Translations under genes and position numbers: made by a program
The notes under the pieces: model-generated
Seen by the model: only the letters and a program-made list of their open reading frames with translations
The model's database searches: none
Told to the model about the DNA's origin: nothing
Part shown: piece after piece, positions 52,476 to 61,584 of the stretch
Position numbering within the stretch: position 1 is the stretch's first letter
Layout of the letters: each line of letters opens with the position of its first letter
Assembly: GCA_026003215.1 (NCBI GenBank)
Contig: BPGV01000001.1
Span: 399,570-463,569 of the forward strand
From: Bacteroidia bacterium
GTDB taxonomy: Bacteria; Bacteroidota; Bacteroidia; SpSt-205
Length of the DNA: 64,000 nt
Reading direction: 5' to 3'

Positions 52476-53570
52476 GTGAGGCAGCTCCTGTGGCTTCTGA
52501 GCTTGGCTTTCGCCCAAGGGGGGCGCTATTGGGATAGTCTTTTCGCCTGGCGCATAGATACGGTCGCCTACGGACAAGCGCTTTCTGTATGGGGTACCCC
52601 CCAAACCTTGAATGCAAACCTATTTTTACCGGAGCTGGACCCGGAGCCGGCTCGGCCGGTGGTTGTGTTTCTCTTCGGCGGGGCGTATATCTCGGGCTCA
52701 AGGGGTGACTCGGATATCACGCATCTGGCGCGCTACTTTGCTGCTCGGGGCTATGTAACGGCTACCATAGACTACCGCATCGGCCTTAGCGGCCCCACAG
52801 CTACAGACTGGATAAACGGCAGCCTACGCGCCATGCATGATCTCAAAGCTTTTATTCGTTTCTTGAAAAAAAGTGTCATCCAGGACGGAAATCCTTTTCG
52901 CATAGACACCAGCCGCATTTATGTGGGAGGCTCTTCCGCGGGTGCTGGCACGGCACTTCATGCGGCTTTTCTCACCTCCGCGGCAGAACTGGCCCAAGTA
53001 CCCCAAGCCGATACCGCCTACTTAGCCAGCCAGGGGGGGATAGAAGGAAACTCCGGACACCCCGGCTACAGCAGCCGGTTTTATGGCGTTTTTTCTTTAT
53101 CGGGGGCTATACTCAAGGCCGATTGGATTGCCTCCTCCAAAGTCCCGGCCGTCCTCGCGATGCACGGCACAGGGGATAATGTAGTTCCTTACAAAAAGGG
53201 CGTCTTCCCTTTTATTTACTTAGAAGCCGAAGGCGGCTACAACATAGATTCTGTCGCTGCAGAGAGGGGACTCTATCATGCGCTCTTCACCTGGGTGGGG
53301 GCTGGCCATGTGCCCTATGGCACCCAGAATAGTATCAATCCCCCCTACATGGCCGATGTAGAAAACTTTTTGCGCTATCACTTCTACCAGTGGAATAGCC
53401 GAGCTACCAGCAGCCTAAACGCCCCCTCTCTCCTCTCTCCAGATAACCCTGTGGAAGTATGGAGCATAGAGGGGTGCTACGTGGGTGCGTACTCCATAGA
53501 AACTCTACCTTCGGGCGTATGGCTCCTACGCTCTCCCGGCGGCCACACCCGAAAAGTCTATCGCCCCTAA
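52476..53570 (+). CDS. secreted alpha/beta-hydrolase esterase with T9SS domain
   Basis: A 364-residue protein. A signal peptide (LLWLLSLAFAQ) precedes a carboxylesterase-like alpha/beta-hydrolase domain: oxyanion loop LFGGAYISG, nucleophile elbow GGSSAGAG and catalytic His in GAGHVPYG. The C-terminal sorting domain has VEVWSIEGCYVG and LPSGVWLLRS. It starts at GTG 52476. It is divergent from the secreted nuclease gene. Confidence 0.88.
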   Translation: MRQLLWLLSLAFAQGGRYWDSLFAWRIDTVAYGQALSVWGTPQTLNANLFLPELDPEPARPVVVFLFGGAYISGSRGDSDITHLARYFAARGYVTATIDYRIGLSGPTATDWINGSLRAMHDLKAFIRFLKKSVIQDGNPFRIDTSRIYVGGSSAGAGTALHAAFLTSAAELAQVPQADTAYLASQGGIEGNSGHPGYSSRFYGVFSLSGAILKADWIASSKVPAVLAMHGTGDNVVPYKKGVFPFIYLEAEGGYNIDSVAAERGLYHALFTWVGAGHVPYGTQNSINPPYMADVENFLRYHFYQWNSRATSSLNAPSLLSPDNPVEVWSIEGCYVGAYSIETLPSGVWLLRSPGGHTRKVYRP

Positions 53571-54424
53571 GGCGCCAAAGCCGATATCTTTTTGCCCTTT
53601 TTTCCTTAGCTCGTCCTACCAATCTAATGCTTATTTTCAGTACAAGCCTCATAGCCTATGCGTTGATATACAAGGAATATCCTCAAAGTATAGCCTATTT
53701 CCCAGAATGGGTTTTTATGGTACTTAGCACGCTGGCAATCGCCGCTGGAGGCTATTGGCTAAATGACCTGTACGATGAGCCTATAGACCGCATAAATCGT
53801 CCGATGCGGGCCCGTAAAGTAGCGTGGCTGAGTCGCCGTACCCTTGTCTCCGCAGTGGTAGGGCTATGGCTACTGGCTGCTTTGCTGGCCCTGAGGCTGC
53901 CGTGGCGGATTTTCTTTTTGCATATCGGGGCTATATGCGCCTTAGCTTGGTATGCTCGCTGGGGCAAAAAAACGGGCCTCCCTGGCAATACCGTGGTCTC
54001 TGCCCTGACTGGCCTCGTTGTTTGGGAAGTGCTTCTCCTTGTGCGTTACACCACGTATGCTGCTGATTGGATGATACCCTTAGCTATCGGCTTTAACTTC
54101 GTACGTGAGCTGGTCAAAGACGCTGAAGACCTTGTAGGAGACCGGCTGTACGGTGTGCGCTCTCTCCCCACCCACTTGGCTCCAGCCACGTGGGACCGCC
54201 TCCTGAAAGGCTTACTTATGGGCCTTATGGGGCTAACCCTTTTACCTGCCCTTGTAAAAGGTATCCTTTGGCAGAGTTGGCCTTGGACCTACATGGTTAC
54301 CGCAAGTTTGCTGGTCCTTCTCCCTCTGACCTATGCGATAGGCACCCTACCCTCTTACCCCCGAATAAGCCAAGCCCTCAAAATCGCCATGGCCGGGGGC
54401 TTGATAGCGCTATTTTTTCTCTGA
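53519..54424 (+). CDS. UbiA-family prenyltransferase
   Basis: A 301-residue membrane protein with about eight helices. It has the two Asp-rich prenyl-diphosphate sites: NDLYDEPIDRINRP and DAEDLVGDRLYGVRSLP. ARPTN at the N-terminus is typical of UbiA members. ATG 53519 lies 52 bases inside the esterase gene and keeps the ARPTN segment; the next ATG would remove it. It resembles geranylgeranylglyceryl-phosphate synthase-type and menaquinone-type enzymes; the acceptor is unknown. Confidence 0.85.
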   Translation: MAPTLSRRPHPKSLSPLRRQSRYLFALFSLARPTNLMLIFSTSLIAYALIYKEYPQSIAYFPEWVFMVLSTLAIAAGGYWLNDLYDEPIDRINRPMRARKVAWLSRRTLVSAVVGLWLLAALLALRLPWRIFFLHIGAICALAWYARWGKKTGLPGNTVVSALTGLVVWEVLLLVRYTTYAADWMIPLAIGFNFVRELVKDAEDLVGDRLYGVRSLPTHLAPATWDRLLKGLLMGLMGLTLLPALVKGILWQSWPWTYMVTASLLVLLPLTYAIGTLPSYPRISQALKIAMAGGLIALFFL

Positions 54425-54440
54425 CTCTACCAGACTACGC

Positions 54441-54448
54441 TACTTTTG
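54441..54448 (+). promoter_or_regulatory. -7 box TACTTTTG of the nucleotidyltransferase gene
   Basis: It ends 5 bases before ATG 54454 and supports that start over longer in-frame options inside the UbiA gene. Confidence 0.55.
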
Positions 54449-54453
54449 CTACG

Positions 54454-55443
54454 ATGCAGGTCATCCTTCCTGTGGCAGGTGCGGGCCTTCACTTGCGTCC
54501 CCATACCTATACCCACCCCAAGCCCCTCATCCCCATCGCTGGCAAACCCCTCCTGGGGCATATCGTGGATGAGCTTATCCAAGCCGGTTTTCAGCGTTTT
54601 ATTTTCATATTGGGCTACCTCAGCGAAAAAATACGGCACTTTCTCCTCTCTACCTATGAAGGTCAGATAGAAATGCACTTTGTGCATCAAGAGCCGCGAC
54701 TGGGATTAGCCCATGCTATCTCCCTCGCAGAGCCACTCTGTCCGCCCGAAGAACCCCTCCTCATCCGCTTAGGCGATACGTTAGTACAAGTAGATTGGCA
54801 AGCGGTACGCACCTCCACCCGGAGCTTAGTCGGCGTTGCGCGCGTAGAACGCCCTTCGGAGTTTGGCATCGCCGAAGTAGATGAAGCCAGCCGCATTCTA
54901 CGCCTGGCCGAAAAACCCCTCATACCTCGTAGCAACCTCGCCCTGGTCGGCTTGTACCTCATTCGCGAAACCCAAGCCCTCTTCCATGCCATACGCTACA
55001 TCCTGGACCAGCACATCACCTCTCATGGGGAATACCAACTCACCGACGCCTTAGACCACATGGTGAAACAAGGTACCCCTATCTATGCCCTTTCGGTACC
55101 CTACTGGCTGGACTGCGAGAAAAAAGAAACCCTCTTAGAAGCCAATCGCGTCCTCTTGGAACAAGGACCCACCCTTTCCCTACCCGAATATCCCCACTCA
55201 GTGATTATTCCTCCGGTGTATATCCCCCCTTCGTGTAAAATCTATCGGTCTATTGTGGGTCCCTATGTGAGCTTAGGCGAGGGGGTCGAAATACAGCACT
55301 CAGTGATTCAAGACAGCCTGATAGGCGACCGAAGCCGGGTATATCAAATGCTTTTACGGGGTTCGGTGATTGGCGGGGATGCCAGCCTTACCGGCCGAGA
55401 AAGCAGCCTGAACCTCGGCGAAAATACCGTCATAGAGTTATAA
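54454..55443 (+). CDS. sugar-phosphate nucleotidyltransferase with LbH tail
   Basis: A 329-residue protein. An N-terminal nucleotidyltransferase domain (about 1-230) has MQVILPVAGAGLHLRPHTY with KPLIPIAGKPLLGHIV and IRLGDTLVQVDW, close to glucose-1-phosphate or N-acetylglucosamine-1-phosphate transferases. A short left-handed beta-helix tail (VGPYVSLGEGVEIQHSVIQDSLIGDRS) suggests a GlmU-like or archaeal-type layout. Substrate not assignable. Confidence 0.85.
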   Translation: MQVILPVAGAGLHLRPHTYTHPKPLIPIAGKPLLGHIVDELIQAGFQRFIFILGYLSEKIRHFLLSTYEGQIEMHFVHQEPRLGLAHAISLAEPLCPPEEPLLIRLGDTLVQVDWQAVRTSTRSLVGVARVERPSEFGIAEVDEASRILRLAEKPLIPRSNLALVGLYLIRETQALFHAIRYILDQHITSHGEYQLTDALDHMVKQGTPIYALSVPYWLDCEKKETLLEANRVLLEQGPTLSLPEYPHSVIIPPVYIPPSCKIYRSIVGPYVSLGEGVEIQHSVIQDSLIGDRSRVYQMLLRGSVIGGDASLTGRESSLNLGENTVIEL

Positions 55444-55447
55444 AACT

Positions 55448-56698
55448 TTATTCATCTGCACAGGAAGACAAAATATCTTCCGGCAAAAGGTGTCCTAAAC
55501 GCGTCTTTTTTGCCAGTAAGTATTTTTTGTTGTAGGGCGTAGGTTCGGTGAGGAGGGGAACCGTCTCTACGATTTCCAGGCCGTAGCCGGCCAGGCCGGC
55601 GCGTTTGCGGGGGTTATTGGTAAGAAGGCGCATTTTACGCACGCCTAAGTCCCGCAAGATCTGCGCGCCCGTCCCGTAGTCGCGTTCGTCGGGCTTGTAG
55701 CCCAAGGCTACATTGGCCTCCACGGTGTCCAGTCCCTCTTCTTGTAGCTTGTAGGCATGCATTTTAGGGAGAAACCCTATGCCGCGACCCTCCTGGTTGA
55801 TATAGACCAAGACCCCTTTACCCTCAGCTTCTATTTTTTGTAGCGCTAAGGCCAGTTGGTTGCCACAATCACACCTTAGCGACCCTAAAATATCGCCGGT
55901 GAAACAAGAGGAATGCACCCGCACCAGTAGGGGTTCGTCTGGGGACCAAGTGCCTTTTACCAGGGCTATGTGGGGTTCGCCGGTGATTTTATGCCTGTAT
56001 GCGTGCAGTTGGAAGTGTCCGTACTTGGTGGGCATATCCACTATCACCTCTTTGATAATGGTAGTTTCGGAGCGGAGGCGGTAGGCGATGAGGTCTTTTA
56101 TGGTAATGAGGGGGAGTCCCCAGTGGTCTGCGAGCTTGCGCAGTTGGGGTAGGCGAGCCATGGAGCCGTCTTCGTTCATGATTTCTACAATCACGGCTAC
56201 GGGCGTGAGGCGAGCCAAGCGCATAAGGTCCACAGCAGCTTCGGTATGGCCGGCTCGGCGAAGCACTCCTTCTGGCCGAGCAATCAAGGGGAAAATATGC
56301 CCCGGCCGGGCAAAGTCTTCGGGTTTTGCCGCAGGGTCAGCCAAAGCCCGGATAGTGCGCGCCCTATCCTGGGCCGAGATACCTGTGACGGGTCCCTCTC
56401 CAATATAATCCACCGAGACGGTAAAAGCCGTATGATGGGGTGCGGTGTTTTCTGCCACCATTAGCGGCAGGTGCAAGGCTCGCGCCCGCTCTTCTGTAAG
56501 CGGTACGCATATTAGGCCGCGCGCCTCCCGCGCCATGAAGTTCACCGCCTCCGGCGTGACAAACTGGGCTGCCATCAGGAGGTCCCCTTCATTCTCCCGG
56601 TCTTCATCATCCACCACGATGACCATCCGTCCTGCCCGCAGCGCCTCTATCGCCGCTTCTATGCTGTCTATGCGAATAGAAGGTTCGGCCTCGGTCAT
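55448..56698 (-). CDS. ribBA: bifunctional DHBP synthase/GTP cyclohydrolase II (riboflavin)
   Basis: A 416-residue enzyme for both entry reactions of riboflavin synthesis. The RibB half (1-205) has [17 protein letters not shown] and [13 protein letters not shown]. The RibA half (210-416) has [21 protein letters not shown], whose Cys residues bind zinc, then GRGIGF and [11 protein letters not shown]. It overlaps adk by 4 bases. There is no FMN riboswitch, because transcription starts at adk. Confidence 0.96.
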   Translation of the reverse strand: MTEAEPSIRIDSIEAAIEALRAGRMVIVVDDEDRENEGDLLMAAQFVTPEAVNFMAREARGLICVPLTEERARALHLPLMVAENTAPHHTAFTVSVDYIGEGPVTGISAQDRARTIRALADPAAKPEDFARPGHIFPLIARPEGVLRRAGHTEAAVDLMRLARLTPVAVIVEIMNEDGSMARLPQLRKLADHWGLPLITIKDLIAYRLRSETTIIKEVIVDMPTKYGHFQLHAYRHKITGEPHIALVKGTWSPDEPLLVRVHSSCFTGDILGSLRCDCGNQLALALQKIEAEGKGVLVYINQEGRGIGFLPKMHAYKLQEEGLDTVEANVALGYKPDERDYGTGAQILRDLGVRKMRLLTNNPRKRAGLAGYGLEIVETVPLLTEPTPYNKKYLLAKKTRLGHLLPEDILSSCADE

Positions 56699-57267
56699 GC
56701 TGTCCTTAACAAAACCCCCACGGCTTCTTCTATCCGTTGCGCCACCTCTTCTACAGAACCCACCCCATTTATGGGGTAAAGCTTACCTTGCGCTTTATAG
56801 TACGCCACCACGGGCGCAGTCTTAGACGCATACTCTTGGAGACGTATGCGGATAGTTTCTGGAGTATCATCGGCTCGGCCTTCTACCTGGGCCCGTTGGT
56901 GTATGCGTTGGACAAGTTCCTCTTCGGGTACCTCTAAGAAGAAAACGCCGGCCACTTCCCCTTTTTGGGCTTGGACCAAGTTATCCAAGGCTTCTGCTTG
57001 GGCGACCGTACGCGGAAACCCATCTAAGAGATAGGTATCTGTCTCATCTAAGTGCGCCGCTACCAACTGTATAATGGTCTCATCAGGCACGAGCTTACCC
57101 CCCTCTACCAAGGCTTGGATTTTGCGTCCTAAAGGGGTCTGTTTGCGAATCTCTTCGCGCAAGAGGTCGCCGGTGGCGAGGTATTTCCAACCGTAATTTT
57201 CTACGAGGCGGCGGGCCTGTGTGCCCTTCCCTGCGCCGGGCGGCCCCATCAGCACAAAAAGGCGCAT
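56695..57267 (-). CDS. adk: adenylate kinase
   Basis: A 190-residue short-lid adenylate kinase. It has the P-loop [21 protein letters not shown], the [10 protein letters not shown] motif and a short lid ([13 protein letters not shown]) without the zinc fingers of the long form. The ATG is 4 bases after TACCTTTG. It heads an operon with ribBA. Confidence 0.96.
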   Translation of the reverse strand: MRLFVLMGPPGAGKGTQARRLVENYGWKYLATGDLLREEIRKQTPLGRKIQALVEGGKLVPDETIIQLVAAHLDETDTYLLDGFPRTVAQAEALDNLVQAQKGEVAGVFFLEVPEEELVQRIHQRAQVEGRADDTPETIRIRLQEYASKTAPVVAYYKAQGKLYPINGVGSVEEVAQRIEEAVGVLLRTA

Positions 57268-57271
57268 AGAA

Positions 57272-57279
57272 CAAAGGTA
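57272..57279 (-). promoter_or_regulatory. -7 box TACCTTTG of adk-ribBA
   Basis: It ends 4 bases before ATG 57267, in the 24-base gap after the TPR gene's stop. Confidence 0.6.
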
Positions 57280-57291
57280 GGGGCTTTCCTT

Positions 57292-58998
57292 TTACCGGGC
57301 CAGCTCTCTTAGCTTTGCCTGCGCTATACGAGCATACAGACTTTCTGGGGTTTCTCGGAGGATCCGTTCATAATAGCGGGCCGCCTCCGCAGGCGTGCGC
57401 GCAAGTCGGGCCAAAATATACAATGCATCATCCCGATATAAACTCTCCGAGTCCGGATAGTCTGCCAGCAGCTCTATGTACTTTTTAGCAGAGGTAGTAT
57501 CCCCTCGCTCAAAATAATATTGTGCCTTTTGCCATAAAACATCATCGGTGATGGGGTGCCCCCGATAGCGTTTTTCTATGGTATCTAAGAGTTGGGAAGC
57601 TTTTTCCAGCTGGTTTTGGAGACGGTATAGCTCCGCGCGGGCAAAAAGCTGGAGCGGTTCCAGGAGCGTGTCCGGCTTGAGGTTATCCTCAATAAGCCAG
57701 AAAAGCTGGATAGCATCGTTGGAGAGGTCATCTTGGGTGTTGTTTTTGAGGAGGCGGAGGCGCGTTTTAGCGAGCTCAAACTCGCCTTGGAAGTACGCCA
57801 GACGCGCCAGGTGGAAGTACACTTCACCCATCCAGCTGGATTGGGGGAGGCGGCTCTCAATCTCCAAGAGATAGAGGCGCGCCTGGGCAAAATCGCCTTT
57901 CTGCAGGGCTGCTTGGGAGAGCAAGAGATACTTCTGCGCTAAAAAAGAACCCGAAGGCGGTTCAAACTGCTGGAGAAAAGAGCGTACCGAATCCGCCTGG
58001 CTCAATCGGAGGAGCCAATAGGCTTTTTCTACGACAAGGGCGGGATTTGTGGGATTGAGCCTCCAGAGGGAGTCCACCATCGCCGCTGCCCGGTGCGGAT
58101 GTCGCATGAAGGCTTCTATGGAGAGATAACGAGGCAAGATGCTGGCATAGTACGGGCAGGCCTCTCCTTGCTTTAAAATAAGGCTATAAGCTTCTTGGGC
58201 TACAGACAAAAGCCCCTTTTCCTGGGCGTTCCATCCTATCTCATAAAAAGGCTGACAATCCCCTTCATACCGCTGCAAAAGCCGGGCATAGCGTAGGGCT
58301 TCCCCATAATCGGCTGTTTGCTGATACAGCCGCGTAAGCACGCGGGCGATATCCGGGTGCGGGTGGTCTTGCCAGAAAAGAAGTAAAATAAACTCAGCAC
58401 TGTCAAGGGGAAGTCCCTCCTGCAGGTAGCGGCCTAAAACAGCCATAAGGGTGTCTCGGGAGATGCGTTGGGCTTGCCACAGCCTGAGCCATTCCTGCCA
58501 CGCAGGCCCGAGCTGGTTATCGCGCTCGTAAGAGAGGATAAGTAGCTCCGCGTAAGCCGCTGGGTTAGGATGCTGCTGGCGAGCTATCTGGAGCGCAGCC
58601 CGCTGCCACTCGGTTTGTCCCCATACGCGAAAGGCCGCTTCAGCGAAGGATTCTATTTGGGCAAGGGGGAGATTGCCCCGTTTGAGGAAGGTTTCCCACT
58701 CGCGGGTAGCGGTGGAGTCGCCTCGGAGGAATCGACGGCGCAGCTCCCAGGCCATGCCCCACGGGGAAAGGCGATTTCGGGTGCGTTCGCTTTGGAGCCA
58801 ACGCTGGTAATCGCCCTCGCGTCCAGCTTGTAAGAGGCATTCCACCGCATAGGTGCCCCACAGATAATCCTGCTGCCGCTCAAAGAGTTTCTTGAAGAGG
58901 GGATACGCCTCTTCATACTTACCCATGCGGAAAAGCTCTATGGCTTCTCCTGGGTCTTGGGCAAAGAGCACCGCACAAGCCAGAAGTAGCCCCCTCAT
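57292..58998 (-). CDS. exported TPR-repeat protein
   Basis: A 568-residue helical repeat protein. A signal peptide (MRGLLLACAVLFAQ) precedes about 12 TPR-like helix pairs, starting IELFRMGKYEEAYPLFKKLF and ending in ALYILARLARTPAEAARYYERIL with AQAKLREL. It probably scaffolds envelope complexes in the periplasm. ATG 58998 overlaps the rseP stop by 4 bases; this coupling suggests a link to RseP, not demonstrated. Confidence 0.82.
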   Translation of the reverse strand: MRGLLLACAVLFAQDPGEAIELFRMGKYEEAYPLFKKLFERQQDYLWGTYAVECLLQAGREGDYQRWLQSERTRNRLSPWGMAWELRRRFLRGDSTATREWETFLKRGNLPLAQIESFAEAAFRVWGQTEWQRAALQIARQQHPNPAAYAELLILSYERDNQLGPAWQEWLRLWQAQRISRDTLMAVLGRYLQEGLPLDSAEFILLLFWQDHPHPDIARVLTRLYQQTADYGEALRYARLLQRYEGDCQPFYEIGWNAQEKGLLSVAQEAYSLILKQGEACPYYASILPRYLSIEAFMRHPHRAAAMVDSLWRLNPTNPALVVEKAYWLLRLSQADSVRSFLQQFEPPSGSFLAQKYLLLSQAALQKGDFAQARLYLLEIESRLPQSSWMGEVYFHLARLAYFQGEFELAKTRLRLLKNNTQDDLSNDAIQLFWLIEDNLKPDTLLEPLQLFARAELYRLQNQLEKASQLLDTIEKRYRGHPITDDVLWQKAQYYFERGDTTSAKKYIELLADYPDSESLYRDDALYILARLARTPAEAARYYERILRETPESLYARIAQAKLRELAR

Positions 58999-60302
58999 AA
59001 CCGCCGAAGGTCGTTCCAAAAGGCAAAAAGCATAAGCGCCAAGATAAGCGCTAAACCGACATATTGCGCTACCTCACGCATGCGATAAGAAGGCTCGCGC
59101 CGCAGTACCGCTTCCAGCCCTAAGAAAAGCAGGTGTCCCCCATCTAAGAGGGGTATGGGAAGGAGGTTCATCACGGCCAGGATGAGGCTCAGCGCCGCAG
59201 TGAAAGCCCAAAAACTCTGCCACCCGCCTGTCTCATACGAACGCCCCGCCACCTTCGCAATCCCAATAGGCCCAGAAACATTTTCCGAGAGGCGCATCTT
59301 GCCCGTGAGGAGATAAAAAAGCGCTTTGAGATTCCCCACAGTAAGGCGATACGATTGACGAAAACTCTCTACAAAAGCCTCCTCCACAGACAGCTTACGA
59401 ACCTCCTGGGGCAGCTCTGCCACAGGAAACACTTGTATGCGCCCCGCCGTATCCCTGCCTACCGAAAAAGCCAGCGTATCCCTCGCCCGCTGCACCAAAA
59501 CCCTAAGCGAATCCCCACCTGCAGCCGAAATAACCGCACGCATCTCGGAAAAACTTTGTACAGGTGTATCGTTTATAGCGAGCACTTTATCGCCTTTTTT
59601 GAGGCCCGCTTTATCCGCCGGCCCCCCTGGGAGCGGTTCTATAATCGGCGGGAGACGCAGGGTAAAGATTTCTTTTCCTTGGGCGTACCCGTGTAAAAGG
59701 CTATCCCTTTGGGCTTCGTTGAGTATTACTTGCACGGTATCGGTCCCGCGCAGGAGGGTAAGGGTAGGCTGGCTGGCGAGAAGCCAATCTGGGGCCATCA
59801 CTCGGTCCAAATAGGCTGGGGCGCCATTCACGGCGAGGAGCCTATCCCCAGCTTGTATGCCCAAAAGCGGTACGGCTTCTACCCCCAGCTCCCACCGAAA
59901 GAGCGGCACCCGCTGCACCCCATTTATAGAAAAGAGCACCGTCAGAACCCCTATCGCATAAAGTATATTCATGAGCGGGCCGCCGGCAATCACCAGCGCT
60001 CGCTGACCTAAGGGTTTTGCTCGAAACTCATCTGGCGCCGGCTCGCTGGGGAGCACCGCCTTCTTCCCGAGAGAACTCTCATCTACCATCCCCGCTATCT
60101 TGACATAGCCCCCTAACGGCAGTACCCCAATCCCATATTCCGTCCCGCCGCGCTTCCAGCTCCAGAGCTTCATAGGCCAGTCAAAAAACAAGTAAAACTT
60201 TTCCACGCGCATCCCGAAGAGCTTAGCGGGGAGGAAGTGTCCGAGTTCATGCACGAGAATAAGGAGACTCAGGGCTAAGAGGAAAAGGCCGAGGGTCAGC
60301 AC
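58995..60302 (-). CDS. rseP: site-2 intramembrane metalloprotease RseP
   Basis: A 435-residue S2P protease. The first membrane helix has HELGHF with zinc ligands, followed by a PDZ domain (about 200-290, GGPADKAGLKKGDKVLAIND). The later membrane helix has NLLPIPLLDGGH with the third ligand. It cleaves anti-sigma factors or signal peptide remnants within the membrane. It starts at GTG 60302, 4 bases after TATCTTTG. It is the first gene of a two-gene operon. Confidence 0.95.
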   Translation of the reverse strand: MLTLGLFLLALSLLILVHELGHFLPAKLFGMRVEKFYLFFDWPMKLWSWKRGGTEYGIGVLPLGGYVKIAGMVDESSLGKKAVLPSEPAPDEFRAKPLGQRALVIAGGPLMNILYAIGVLTVLFSINGVQRVPLFRWELGVEAVPLLGIQAGDRLLAVNGAPAYLDRVMAPDWLLASQPTLTLLRGTDTVQVILNEAQRDSLLHGYAQGKEIFTLRLPPIIEPLPGGPADKAGLKKGDKVLAINDTPVQSFSEMRAVISAAGGDSLRVLVQRARDTLAFSVGRDTAGRIQVFPVAELPQEVRKLSVEEAFVESFRQSYRLTVGNLKALFYLLTGKMRLSENVSGPIGIAKVAGRSYETGGWQSFWAFTAALSLILAVMNLLPIPLLDGGHLLFLGLEAVLRREPSYRMREVAQYVGLALILALMLFAFWNDLRRL

Positions 60303-60482
60303 CAGTCAAAGATACGAAAGAGGGGGCACCCGTAGGCACCCTAACTACTTGCTGGGAAAAGACTCCACCTTATGCGTGTATAGCCGCTATAGCCACACAC
60401 CCGCTGTCTGTCTCACCTTTTTCGAGAAGTTTTGAAAAGAAGGGCACTAATCGCCGCAGATATCCTATTCTCCCAATAGACC
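60303..60482. other. 180-bp intergenic region, largest gap in the window
   Basis: It lies between the hmuS stop and the rseP start, both on the minus strand. It holds the rseP -7 box near 60307-60314, a direct repeat GGCACCC-GTA-GGCACCC near 60318-60335, and an inverted repeat TATAG-CCG-CTATA at about 60377. No T-run follows the hairpin, so it is a weak terminator at best. I see no tRNA or convincing ORF. Confidence 0.4.
60307..60314 (-). promoter_or_regulatory. -7 box TATCTTTG of rseP
   Basis: It ends 4 bases before GTG 60302. Confidence 0.6.
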
Positions 60483-61517
60483 TCACGCCGAAGCTTGGAG
60501 AATTTTTATATACTCCAACCACGCCTTGGGCACAGGCAGGCCGGGCTTGCGCGCCCCAAATATCCACAAAACTTCCTCACCCTGAGGACCAAAAATCTCC
60601 ACCGAATAAATCGGTCCTTCTCGCGTGGGCTTTTCCACCAGATACACGCTGCCGATACCTGCAGGATTCAAGTGCAGGGTGAAAACCTCATCTAAGATGT
60701 TGAGCCAGCCCCGCGCCGGCGAAAGCGTATGGATAGTGCCCGTAAAAATGTGGTGCATGCCGGCATTCCCCACAAAAAACATGATGGGGGTCTGGGTATC
60801 TCTGGCCCAAGTGAGGAGATTTTCTACGGCATTTGTGGGGAGCTTCCAGGTATAGCGGCCTTCGGCCAGCTGGAGGGCCTGCTGCCGAGAGAGCCCAAAT
60901 CGCCGCAACAGCTGGAAGAAATCGTGGGTATCTTGGAGCTGGGCCCAAGCTTTTAGAAAGGCCTCTGTATCCACGGGTAGAGGCTCTGGCGAATGGCCAT
61001 TAGTCTGGGCCGGCGGCACTGGCGCAGGCGCCTGCTCTGCCTTATGGGCCGCAATCAAAGCCTCCCACTGCGGTAGATAAGCCGCATCCTGGAGATACAC
61101 TTTGTGGATGGCTTCGCCTTGGGGCGTAAAAAACTGAAGGCTATACAACGGCCGGCCATCCTTACCGAAAGAACGCACCGCATAGGCATGGCCCCAGTGC
61201 ATAAGGTACAAGCGCAGGTCTATGATAGGGCTATTGAGCACGCCGATAGGTCCTTCAAAGGTGGGTGTGGGATAGGGGCCGGTGGTTTCAATCACGGCCC
61301 ATTCGTTGCGGCTGAGGGCCATAAGGGGCCCACACGCCGCCAGCCCCGCAAATAGCTCGCGAAAGGCCGGCCGCAGCGGCACCGCATCTTCTCCATACGC
61401 AATAGGCAAAAGCGCCATCTCCGAAACCCCGAGCTGCACCGCCGCATCCCGCAAATACATATGCGGATTTTGGGCTTTGAGTGCTGTGTAAGCTTCCCTA
61501 AGGACTTGGGTGGTCAT
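60483..61517 (-). CDS. hmuS: haem-degrading/haem-carrier protein HmuS/HemS family
   Basis: A 344-residue cytoplasmic protein made of two related halves, the family's usual layout and length. The N-terminal helix region has YLRDAAVQLGVSEMALL, and both halves end in an aromatic core (YSLQFFTPQGEAIHKVYL; YSVEIFGPQGEEVLWIF). The NAGMHHIFTG segment carries likely haem-ligand His residues. Relatives take haem from the inner-membrane transporter and open or pass it on. No hmuTUV is beside it. ATG 61517 is 3 bases after TACCTTTG. Confidence 0.88.
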   Translation of the reverse strand: MTTQVLREAYTALKAQNPHMYLRDAAVQLGVSEMALLPIAYGEDAVPLRPAFRELFAGLAACGPLMALSRNEWAVIETTGPYPTPTFEGPIGVLNSPIIDLRLYLMHWGHAYAVRSFGKDGRPLYSLQFFTPQGEAIHKVYLQDAAYLPQWEALIAAHKAEQAPAPVPPAQTNGHSPEPLPVDTEAFLKAWAQLQDTHDFFQLLRRFGLSRQQALQLAEGRYTWKLPTNAVENLLTWARDTQTPIMFFVGNAGMHHIFTGTIHTLSPARGWLNILDEVFTLHLNPAGIGSVYLVEKPTREGPIYSVEIFGPQGEEVLWIFGARKPGLPVPKAWLEYIKILQASA

Positions 61518-61520
61518 GCC

Positions 61521-61528
61521 CAAAGGTA
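61521..61528 (-). promoter_or_regulatory. -7 box TACCTTTG of hmuS
   Basis: It ends 3 bases before ATG 61517. Confidence 0.55.
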
Positions 61529-61584
61529 CGCTATTTGGACTGAATATAAGCAAGAGGATGGACGGGGTTTCTTTCCTTTGGGTC

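Noticed and set aside
52429-52701. 91-residue extension of the secreted nuclease
   Set aside because: It overlaps the divergent esterase gene and hides the signal peptide; ATG 52428 has a -7-like box.
54190-54453. 88-residue extension of the nucleotidyltransferase
   Set aside because: It lies in the UbiA gene. ATG 54454 begins the conserved MQVILPVAG and follows TACTTTTG by 5 bases.
60368-60395. Hairpin after hmuS as an intrinsic terminator
   Set aside because: The stem is short, interrupted and not followed by a T-run on the minus strand.
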